A model generated the notes under the pieces. It was given only the letters and a program-made list of their open reading frames with translations. It did no database searches and was not told the origin of the DNA. This document shows positions 1-7,410 of a stretch of 64,000 bases of DNA, piece by piece (position 1 is the first letter of the stretch; every line of letters begins with the position of its first letter). Both the position numbers and the translations under genes were made by a program. Source of the stretch: Nitratifractor salsuginis DSM 16511 (lineage in GTDB: Bacteria; Campylobacterota; Campylobacteria; Campylobacterales; Sulfurovaceae); contig NC_014935.1 in NCBI RefSeq assembly GCF_000186245.1, positions 992,001-1,056,000 of the forward strand, in the 5' to 3' direction.

Positions 1-236
1 ATCCCGCTGCCGTCTTCCCGTTTTTTCAGGGAATGGGTGCGGGGGTCATAGTGGTTGAAATCCCCGACGACGCTCACACGCTTGGCGTGGGGTGCCCAGA
101 CGGCGAAATAGACCCCCTCGGTCCCTTCCCGTTCCATAAAGTGGGCGCCGAACTTCTCGTAGAGCTTGGTATGGGTCCCTTCGCGGAAGAGGTAGATATC
201 GGTCTCGGTGAAACGGGTCACGTCATAATGGATCAT
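1..236 (-). CDS. glgB: 1,4-alpha-glucan branching enzyme, N-terminal part only (runs off the window)
   Basis: The first 78 codons are present. The translation begins MIHYDVTRFTETDIYLF and continues with GVYFAVWAPHAKRVSVVGDF, the typical N-terminal CBM48 (isoamylase-N) module of GlgB. The enzyme forms alpha-1,6 branches in glycogen in the cytoplasm. Its ATG overlaps the glgA stop codon (ATGA, 233-236), so the two are probably translationally coupled and it is the last visible gene of the glycogen operon. The catalytic GH13 domain lies outside the window, so activity cannot be judged. Confidence 0.9.
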   Translation of the reverse strand, partial: MIHYDVTRFTETDIYLFREGTHTKLYEKFGAHFMEREGTEGVYFAVWAPHAKRVSVVGDFNHYDPRTHSLKKREDGSG

Positions 237-1684
237 CGTTTGCACTCCAGGGCCGCCTCGTAGACCTTTTCATACTCTTTGGCGCTTCGCTCCCAGCTGA
301 AGCGCAGGCTCATCGCATAATCCTGCATCCGGGCGATCGCCTCTTTGTTGTGAAGCCAGGTATCCACCGCCCAGCTTACGGTTCCTTCCAGGGCTTCTTT
401 GGTCGGGTCGTGGAATTTGAAGCCGTTGCCGCGGCCCGTGGCGGGGTCGTAATTCTCGATGGTGTCATCCAGCCCGCCCACGGCCCGGACGATGGGGAGG
501 GTGCCGTAGCGCAGGGAGTAGATCTGGTTGAGCCCGCAGGGTTCGAAGAGGCTCGGCATCAAAAAGAGGTCCGCCCCCGCTTCGATGCGGTGGGAGAGGG
601 GATTGGAATAGCCGATGTAGGCGGCCACCTGGCCGTAGCGCCCCGCCAGATCGGAAAAGAAGCCCTCGGCCCACTTCTCCCCGCTGCCCAGAAAGACCCA
701 CTGGGCGCTCAAATGGAGCATCCGAGGCATCGCCCCGGCGATCAGTTCGATCCCCTTCTGCTCGGCGAAGCGCCCCACGAAGCCGATGAGGGGCAGGTCG
801 TCACGCTCTTCAAGTCCCATCTCCCGCTGCAACTCCCGCTTGCAAATCGCCTTGCCCTCCATGGCACCCCGATCATAGTTTGCTGGCAGATAGGGGTCGT
901 GGGCGGGGTTCCACTCGTCGTAGTCGACACCGTTGAGTATGCCGGTGAGTTTGTAGGCGTGGGCACGGATATGATCCTGCAGTCCGAAGCCGAACTCCGG
1001 CGTCTGGATCTCTTTGGCGTAGGTGGGGCTGACGGTCGTGATCTTGTCGGCGTGATAGACCGCCCCTTTAAGGAGATTAAGCGCTCCCAGGGCTTCCAGC
1101 TCGAAGGGGTTGAAGTGCTCTTCTCCTAGCTCCAGATAGGCTAGTGCACTCTTGTCGAAGATCCCCTGGTGTTGGAGGTTGTGGATGGTGAAGATCGAAG
1201 CGGTGCGCTCGAAGAAGGGGTCGTGGCGCAGCAGGGTATTGAGCCAGATGGGCTGGGGAGCCGTGTGCCAATCGTTGGCATGGACGATATCAGGGCGGAA
1301 ATCCAAAGCCCGCGCCAACTCCAGGGCCGCCCGGGAGAAGAAGATGAAGCGCCGGTCATTATCGGGATAGGCGAAGCCGTTCTCGTCGCTATAGAAGCCG
1401 TTGCGGCCGAAATACTCTTCGTAGTCGATGAAGTAGACATCCACTCCTTCGTGGCGCGTATGGTAGGCCCCGGCCCAGAGGGTCCCCAGCGGTCCCATCG
1501 GCACGCCCAGGTTCCCCAGGGCGAAGTCCAGTTCATTGCGATCGATGGTGTAGTAGCGGGGGATCACCACCATCACTTCGTGGCCGGCCTTGGCCAGATA
1601 TTTGGGCAGGGCGGCAGCCACATCGGCCAAACCGCCGGTCTTGGCGAAGGGGGTCATCTCCGAAGCGCAAAAGAGAATCTTCAT
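233..1684 (-). CDS. glgA: Glycogen synthase (ADP-glucose type, GT5)
   Basis: 483 aa, normal length for bacterial GlgA. The N-terminal KTGGLADV nucleotide-sugar loop (about residues 15-22), the HANDWHT segment and the C-terminal EPCGLNQIYSLRYGT motif are all visible. These place it in GT5 (GT-B fold), which extends alpha-1,4-glucan from ADP-glucose. It overlaps the ROK kinase upstream by 4 nt and glgB downstream by 4 nt. No separate glgC for ADP-glucose supply is present in this window, which makes the nucleotidyltransferase fusion at 7395-9920 the local candidate for making its donor (inference). Confidence 0.95.
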   Translation of the reverse strand: MKILFCASEMTPFAKTGGLADVAAALPKYLAKAGHEVMVVIPRYYTIDRNELDFALGNLGVPMGPLGTLWAGAYHTRHEGVDVYFIDYEEYFGRNGFYSDENGFAYPDNDRRFIFFSRAALELARALDFRPDIVHANDWHTAPQPIWLNTLLRHDPFFERTASIFTIHNLQHQGIFDKSALAYLELGEEHFNPFELEALGALNLLKGAVYHADKITTVSPTYAKEIQTPEFGFGLQDHIRAHAYKLTGILNGVDYDEWNPAHDPYLPANYDRGAMEGKAICKRELQREMGLEERDDLPLIGFVGRFAEQKGIELIAGAMPRMLHLSAQWVFLGSGEKWAEGFFSDLAGRYGQVAAYIGYSNPLSHRIEAGADLFLMPSLFEPCGLNQIYSLRYGTLPIVRAVGGLDDTIENYDPATGRGNGFKFHDPTKEALEGTVSWAVDTWLHNKEAIARMQDYAMSLRFSWERSAKEYEKVYEAALECKR

Positions 1685-2457
1685 ACAAACCTTTCAAGTA
1701 GGATCTTGGCCCCCTCCAGGGAGGCGTTCTCGAGCCGGGTAAGCTCGATGCGGCATCCCTCCAGAGCGAAGGAGGGTGCATAGTCGGGCAAACGTTCTTT
1801 CAGATATTCTACCAAAGCGGGCCGGTGGGTGATCACCCCGCCGCCCAGAACCAGCAGTTCTTGGTTCAAAAGGGTCAGCTCCGTGGCCGAGGCGTGGAGC
1901 AGGGCTTCGCTGTAGAGGGCATGGATCTCGGGATGGTCTAGAGAGGCTTCAATGTGAAGATGTTTCGCCCATTTCTCGATCCCGCTGCCCGAGGCGTAGA
2001 GCTCCAGGCAATTGTCCTTGCCGCAGCCGCAGCGAAAAGGGGCTTTGCGGTAGGGGACATGGCCGATCTCCCCGGCCAGGTTGTGCGCTCCGCGGATGAG
2101 CTTTCCTTTTTCCAGGGCGGCGCTCCCCAGCCCCGTGCCGGAGTAGAGGGCGACGAGGCTTTCGCTCCCCCAATAGCGCCCCTCCGCCAGGGCGGCGCAT
2201 TTGAGGTCGTTCTCGATGCGGTAGGGGATCCCCAGAGCGGCGGGATCGAAACCCTCGGCGATATTGGGGGCTGAGAGGATGTGGTTCTCGTGCACCTGTC
2301 CGGCGAAGGAGATGGCGACCTTTTCGATCCCGTATTCTTCGATCAATCGCCTCAGATAGCCGGTCGGATCGACTTCTGCACTGGCGACACGTCCCCGGTC
2401 TTTACCGGGGATCTCCCAGCGTAGCCAGGTCCCGCCCAGGTCAACGGCTAGGTTCAT
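1681..2457 (-). CDS. ROK-family sugar kinase (probable glucokinase)
   Basis: 258 aa. The N-terminus MNLAVDLGGT is the ASKHA phosphate-1 motif, and GEIGHVPYRKAPFRCGCGKDN followed by CLE carries the ROK zinc-binding cysteines (CxCGxxxCLE). ROK kinases phosphorylate glucose, N-acetylmannosamine or fructose. In a glycogen operon, glucokinase is the most likely role, returning free glucose released by the GH57 enzymes to glucose-6-phosphate. It is somewhat short for ROK (usually about 300 aa). It overlaps galT by 17 nt and glgA by 4 nt. Substrate is inferred from context. Confidence 0.82.
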   Translation of the reverse strand: MNLAVDLGGTWLRWEIPGKDRGRVASAEVDPTGYLRRLIEEYGIEKVAISFAGQVHENHILSAPNIAEGFDPAALGIPYRIENDLKCAALAEGRYWGSESLVALYSGTGLGSAALEKGKLIRGAHNLAGEIGHVPYRKAPFRCGCGKDNCLELYASGSGIEKWAKHLHIEASLDHPEIHALYSEALLHASATELTLLNQELLVLGGGVITHRPALVEYLKERLPDYAPSFALEGCRIELTRLENASLEGAKILLERFV

Positions 2458-3454
2458 CGTCGCTCCTGAGCCGCCCGGCCGCCAACTCCGGGGCCACGGG
2501 ATTGATGGCCGATTGACTCATCAGTTCATAGCCCGCCAGGGTATAGATGCGGGGGGTGATGCGCAGATAGAAACGGTGCAGCCGGGGCAGCTCGTCGAAG
2601 AACTCTTCATTCTCGAAATTGCGGTTCACCGGGGGCAATATGAAAAGGAGGTTGTAGGCGAAGGGTCCCAGTTCCCGGTGAAGACGGACGAAGAGCTGCC
2701 CGACGGTGGCGGCCAATTCCCGCAGTGCTTCCTCGTTCAACTCCGTGATATTGGCGCAATTTCGGGAGAGGATCACGCTCTCGAAAGCGAAGGAGGAGGC
2801 GTAAGGGCAATAGCTGAAGAAGCGCTCCCCTTCGATTAGGGTGCGGGTCCTTTCCCGGCTCTCCTGTTCGATGATGTCCTCATAGAGGCTGCGACCATGC
2901 TCGCGCCAGTAGCGGTGGGCGTGTCGGAACTGGGCTTTCTGGGCTTTGCTCATCACCGGCAGGGCCAGGATCTGGCTGTGGGGATGGGGCTGGCTGGCCC
3001 CCGCGGCCAAGCCGTGGTTTTTGAAGCAGTCGATCTGTACCAATCTCTGATCCCGGCTCAGATCGGCCACCCTTTCTCTGACTGTATAGAGCCAGTCGAA
3101 GATCTCTTCCTCGCTCATCGTGGCCAGGGTGGCGTCGTGGCGGGGTGTATTGATGACGATCTCGTGGGCGCCGAAGCCGCCCCAGCGCTCGTTGACCCCT
3201 TCCCGATGGGCTTCGAAGGGGGTTTCGATCTGCACCGCTTTGTAGCGGTTGGGAACGACCCGGGTGTGCCAACCTTTACTGTCCCTCAGAGCATAGATTT
3301 CCGGAGGTGTCAGATCCTCGTGCCCGGGACAAAAGGGGCAGAGCGCCGGTTCGGGAGGCTCGGCGGCCCGCTGCAGGCTTAGTGGCCGATGGAGCCGCTC
3401 CGGGGCGATGAGGATGTATTCGTCGTGGAGCAGATCGTATCTCAACTCAGACAT
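2441..3454 (-). CDS. galT: Galactose-1-phosphate uridylyltransferase family (GalT, HIT superfamily)
   Basis: 337 aa. The N-terminal CPFCPGHEDLTP motif provides zinc ligands, VVPNRYKAV follows, and the active site HPHSQ (HxHxQ) sits within NHGLAAGASQPHPHSQ. The second His would carry the nucleotide monophosphate. GalT swaps UMP between UDP-glucose and galactose-1-phosphate. No galK or galE is nearby, so here the enzyme may work on glucose-1-phosphate and a nucleotide sugar for glycogen turnover rather than in a Leloir pathway (inference). It overlaps the GH57 gene by 13 nt and the ROK kinase by 17 nt. Confidence 0.88.
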   Translation of the reverse strand: MSELRYDLLHDEYILIAPERLHRPLSLQRAAEPPEPALCPFCPGHEDLTPPEIYALRDSKGWHTRVVPNRYKAVQIETPFEAHREGVNERWGGFGAHEIVINTPRHDATLATMSEEEIFDWLYTVRERVADLSRDQRLVQIDCFKNHGLAAGASQPHPHSQILALPVMSKAQKAQFRHAHRYWREHGRSLYEDIIEQESRERTRTLIEGERFFSYCPYASSFAFESVILSRNCANITELNEEALRELAATVGQLFVRLHRELGPFAYNLLFILPPVNRNFENEEFFDELPRLHRFYLRITPRIYTLAGYELMSQSAINPVAPELAAGRLRSDDEPSR

Positions 3455-5433
3455 AGAGATCCCTTCAGCTCCATCGTCGATTCAAAAGGGGCCACCATCG
3501 CGATGCTCAGGGCCTGGGTCGTGAGGCTGTAACCCGCCTCATCCTGGGAAACGGTGCGCAGGGGGACGAAATATCCCTCCATCTCCCGGTCGAAACTCAG
3601 GGTGAGGGTGCGCCCGGTGTAGGGGTCCTCGATCATAAATTCCGATCCCAGAATCTCCAGCCCCTCATTGAGAGATTTTCCCTGAATACGTAGCGTATCG
3701 TAGTGGGCGAAGTGGAGGTTGAACTCCAGGGCATAGCGGTAGATCCCCTCCGCTTCGGTCTGTAAGTCGATGCTGAAGTGGAGGGTGCCCTTTTCGAGGC
3801 TGTAACGCTTTTCGAGGCTCGTGGGATGCTTCCGCTCGGTATAGAGGCCGCCCTCCCTTCGGAAATGGAGCGGAGCGAGCATCTCGAAGGGTTGGTTGGC
3901 GAAATCGCCGAACTCCCGGAAGGTGCAGCAGCGGAAACTCTCCCGGTCGAAATGCTCATCGGAGATATGGTCGATGAGGGAATTTTTGGTGTACCAGTCG
4001 AAGTGCAGCTCCCGCAGAGTCGCTTCGTCGGCCCGGTGGGGGAGGGAGTGGATAGTGCGGATCCCATTTTCCGGCTCCTCTTGCGTCGACTCCCGGGCTG
4101 AAGAAGCGGGAGGATTGAGGATCGCTTCGTGGTAAGCCTCGTAGCGGCGGGTGAGGGTGTTTTGGAAATTGAACTCTCTTTCAAGATCGAGCAGCTCGAT
4201 GAGCTGCCCGCCGCTGCGTTCGTAGAAACGGTAGACGAAGGTGCCGTCGTTGACCCGGCTTTCTTCATAGCCGTCGAAATCGCTGTCCTCGACGCTCGTT
4301 TCGCGCTTGAGGAGCTTTTCGCAGCGGGCCAGATAGCGGTAGGCGTTGTCCCGCAGGTTGGGGAGGTAGAGCCCGCCGAAGACCCCGTGCCAATAGACGT
4401 CGTTGCACTGGAGGCGGTAGAGATCCTCCCGGTTTTCTTCAGGGAGTAGTAGTCGGTTCATCTGAAGCATCCGCTTGTGGAGGCGGTTGGACTCTTCGTA
4501 TTTAACGAAGAAGTTTTTCCAGATTCCGCCCCGGATGAATTTGATGCCCACCTTTTCGAAATACTCTTCGTCGAAGCGCTTTTGCAGTTTCTCCAGCTCC
4601 AGGGTGTCTTTGGCCCGGAGGCTCCACTCCCCCATCTCGTAATAGGAGACATTGGGGAGATAGGCGAGGCCCGTAGGCCGCTCATTTAGGGCATCGGCGT
4701 AATGGGCCGTCTCGATCCGCTCGTCGGCGAGCACTCCTTCGATGAAGGCTTTCAGCCAGCCTTTGGTATAGACCCATTCGTGGGTCTCGGGCCAGAGCCC
4801 GAACTTCTCCGCGTCGTCGAAGATGACGGCGAGTTTTCGCTGCGCCACCGCTTCGATGCTCTGCGGAGCTTCGTGGAAGGGGATGGCGTAGCGCAGGGCT
4901 TTGGAGATGGGGAAGAGAGCCAGCTTTTCGCCTCCTTCCTCGGTGAGGAAATAGCCCTCGATCTCCTCGGGGTCGAAGCCGGCGGCGATGAGATGGTAGT
5001 CGTCCACAACCGCATACTCGACCCCCGCTGCGCGCAGGTCCGCAACCAGGCCGTTCTCCCAGACCCGCTCGGTGAGCCAGAGGCCCCTGGGAGTCTGCCC
5101 GAACTCCGCTTCGAGGGTCTTCGAGAGCCGTCCGATCTGCTCGAGACGGTCCGATGAGGGGATGGAGGCGAGGATCGGTTCGTAGTAGCCGGCGCTGAAC
5201 CACTCGATGGCTCCGGCGTCGCTGAGCCGCTTAAGATTGCCATAGACTTCGGGAGCGTCCCGTTTCAGTTTCTCCAAAAGCCAACCGCTGCAGTGGAGGC
5301 TGAATTTGAACTCGGGATAGCGTGCCAGGGTTTCGAAGAGCGGAGCGTAGCAGCGCTCGATCGCCCGGGAGACCGCTTCGTCCAGGTTCTCCACAGGTTG
5401 GTGCATATGCAGGCCGAAGAGCAGGCGAGTCAT
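3442..5433 (-). CDS. GH57 4-alpha-glucanotransferase/alpha-amylase with DUF1925 and DUF1926 domains
   Basis: 663 aa, close to the 659-aa Thermococcus litoralis glucanotransferase. The start LLFGLHMHQPVEN is the GH57 HxHQP motif. WLTERVWE (Glu122) matches the family nucleophile and FDDAEKFG (about Asp206/207) the acid-base region. The C-terminal half fits the beta-sandwich DUF1925/DUF1926 portion. The expected role is disproportionation of maltodextrins in the cytoplasm, as no signal peptide is visible. It lies 51 nt from the second GH57 gene and overlaps galT by 13 nt. This enzyme could replace the missing malQ/glgX function. Confidence 0.9.
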   Translation of the reverse strand: MTRLLFGLHMHQPVENLDEAVSRAIERCYAPLFETLARYPEFKFSLHCSGWLLEKLKRDAPEVYGNLKRLSDAGAIEWFSAGYYEPILASIPSSDRLEQIGRLSKTLEAEFGQTPRGLWLTERVWENGLVADLRAAGVEYAVVDDYHLIAAGFDPEEIEGYFLTEEGGEKLALFPISKALRYAIPFHEAPQSIEAVAQRKLAVIFDDAEKFGLWPETHEWVYTKGWLKAFIEGVLADERIETAHYADALNERPTGLAYLPNVSYYEMGEWSLRAKDTLELEKLQKRFDEEYFEKVGIKFIRGGIWKNFFVKYEESNRLHKRMLQMNRLLLPEENREDLYRLQCNDVYWHGVFGGLYLPNLRDNAYRYLARCEKLLKRETSVEDSDFDGYEESRVNDGTFVYRFYERSGGQLIELLDLEREFNFQNTLTRRYEAYHEAILNPPASSARESTQEEPENGIRTIHSLPHRADEATLRELHFDWYTKNSLIDHISDEHFDRESFRCCTFREFGDFANQPFEMLAPLHFRREGGLYTERKHPTSLEKRYSLEKGTLHFSIDLQTEAEGIYRYALEFNLHFAHYDTLRIQGKSLNEGLEILGSEFMIEDPYTGRTLTLSFDREMEGYFVPLRTVSQDEAGYSLTTQALSIAMVAPFESTMELKGSLCLS

Positions 5434-5484
5434 CGGGTTCCTTTAGTTCTTATATTTTCAAATATTATATTCATATTCATTGCT

Positions 5485-7410
5485 TTAGACAAACCAGTTC
5501 TGTGCGTAATTCTCATCGGGATTGACGAAGAGGCGGGCGCTGGAAGGGAGGGTAGCCAATATTTTCCCATCAGCCGAAATTTCGAAACGTACTTCATAAC
5601 CTCGTTTCTCGAGCCCTTTCTTGGCTACTGCGATCTCGATGATCTTTTCGGCGGCCATCCGTTCGGGCCGGATCTCCTCTTCGTCGAAAAAGAGTTTGAG
5701 CTCCAATTCCTTGGGATTTTCGGCATCGAGGCGGAAATAGAAATATTCCCCATCGCTTCCCCAAAAGATCCGCTCCACGACGTCGGAGCTGTTTTGCATA
5801 CTGCCGCCGCTGTGGCGCTCATCGATCATCCCGGCATCGACCCATTCGAAAAAGGAGGTAACTCTCCCGTCGATGACGGGCTGGATGGGGGCTTTGGGTT
5901 CGTTGACGATGTTGTGGATCGTGTGGGAACCGACGATGGGGCGGAGCAGGTCCCGGGGCGCGGGCAAGCCCATCAGCTCGTAGATGCTGATCAGATGATC
6001 GCGGTAGAGCCGGTCGAACTCCCGGGCGAATTCGGTGTAGTGCCCTTCGCCGTACCACCAGAACCAGTCGGAGGCTTCCGCCGCCAGGAAATGGGCGAGG
6101 ATCTGCGGGTCCTTCTCTTTGCCCAGATGGCGCACATCCCGCCGGGTCTGGAAGAGCAATTCCCAGGCACGGTTTTTCTCTTCGTCGCCAATCCAGGTGC
6201 GGAAGGTCCCGTCGATCCAGGAACCGGGGGCCAGACGCTCGAGCTTTTTGGCGGGAAGCGCAGCCGCTTCGTCGCAGGTAAGCGGAGCGAACTCCTCGAT
6301 CATCGCGTAGAACTTCTCGAGAAACTCCCGCCCGTTATTCGGATAATACTCCCAGGCGTTCTCCCCGTCGAGGATCACGAAGAGGGTCCCTTTTTTCTCC
6401 GCAAGCCGGCGTCGGAAATCCTCCACCGCCCGCTCGGCGGGGAGAGTGCGGTAGCTGAATCCGATCAGGTCACTGAGCTCGTGATCCCGGAAGAAGAGTT
6501 TGAGCCCCCGATAGTCATAGACGCGGTAGGGATCGCTACCGCCGCTTTTTTGCAAAATCGCCTGGTCAGTGGCGATCCACCGGATGCCGGCCTCTTGGAA
6601 GAGTTCGGCGCTTTGGGGGTCCACCGCCCCCTCCGCCGGCCACATTCCCACGGGATCGCTGCCGAAATGGCTGCGGTAAATCTCCTTCGCCTTTTGCAGA
6701 TGGAGTTTTGCATCGGAGGCGAGGGAGAGGCCGTCGGGGGGCAGGGGGGTGGAGGGATCGGCCAGCTCGGCTGTGTGTATGTCGATGAGCAGCGGCAGGA
6801 TGGGGTGGGAGTAGGGGGTGGTAGAGAGGGTGATCTGCCCCTTTTTGCGCAGTGAGTCGTAAAAGGGGAGGATCTCCGGCAGGAAATCGAAGAGGGCGTC
6901 GAGCAGTGCCTCTTTATCCTTCGCGTCAAAACGCTCCTGCGGCAGCAGTTTTTTGACGGTTGCATCCTTCTCCCGCAGCCAGGGGCCGCACCAGCTCAGC
7001 AGAAAACAGCACTCCAGGTTGACCAGCTCTTCGTCGCTGTACTCCTCCTGTGAGTAGAGGGCGTCGAAACTGGGCAGGGGTTTGACCATCGTTTCATACT
7101 GGGCCGATTTGCAAAGCTGCACCACGAAGTCGCGCTCATCGGCGGAGAGCCGGGCGGGATCTTTGAGCCAGAGGCTGAGGAAGCGGTCGCTTTGGGGGCC
7201 TTTGGCGATGTATGTGTCGAGCTGTTCGATCAGGATCGGAGTGAGGTTGAAGCTGGCCTTTGCTTTGGAGCGTGAAAGGAGCCAGGGCATGTCGTAGTAG
7301 TCCTTGATGGCGTGCAAAAAGACCCAGGGCATAATGAAACGCCCCGACTCATCCCGATAATCGGGCTGATGCATATGCCAGAGCAGGACGAGATTCACTC
7401 CTGCATCCAT
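5485..7410 (-). CDS. GH57 alpha-amylase/amylopullulanase-type glycosidase
   Basis: 641 aa, a GH57 lineage different from the neighbour at 3442-5433. The N-terminus VLLWHMHQPDYRDE is typical of the amylopullulanase/alpha-amylase subgroup. GMWPAEGAVDP carries the probable nucleophile Glu260, and VILDGENAWEYYPNNG the acid Asp348. After about residue 500 there is a beta-rich C-terminal domain. No signal peptide is visible, so it probably trims intracellular glycogen. It overlaps the upstream fusion gene by 16 nt. Whether it acts as amylase, debranching or branching enzyme cannot be told from sequence alone. Confidence 0.88.
   Translation of the reverse strand: MDAGVNLVLLWHMHQPDYRDESGRFIMPWVFLHAIKDYYDMPWLLSRSKAKASFNLTPILIEQLDTYIAKGPQSDRFLSLWLKDPARLSADERDFVVQLCKSAQYETMVKPLPSFDALYSQEEYSDEELVNLECCFLLSWCGPWLREKDATVKKLLPQERFDAKDKEALLDALFDFLPEILPFYDSLRKKGQITLSTTPYSHPILPLLIDIHTAELADPSTPLPPDGLSLASDAKLHLQKAKEIYRSHFGSDPVGMWPAEGAVDPQSAELFQEAGIRWIATDQAILQKSGGSDPYRVYDYRGLKLFFRDHELSDLIGFSYRTLPAERAVEDFRRRLAEKKGTLFVILDGENAWEYYPNNGREFLEKFYAMIEEFAPLTCDEAAALPAKKLERLAPGSWIDGTFRTWIGDEEKNRAWELLFQTRRDVRHLGKEKDPQILAHFLAAEASDWFWWYGEGHYTEFAREFDRLYRDHLISIYELMGLPAPRDLLRPIVGSHTIHNIVNEPKAPIQPVIDGRVTSFFEWVDAGMIDERHSGGSMQNSSDVVERIFWGSDGEYFYFRLDAENPKELELKLFFDEEEIRPERMAAEKIIEIAVAKKGLEKRGYEVRFEISADGKILATLPSSARLFVNPDENYAQNWFV

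Noticed and set aside
5293-6855. 520-codon plus-strand frame opposite the second GH57 gene
   Set aside because: Antisense shadow; the minus strand carries intact GH57 catalytic motifs.
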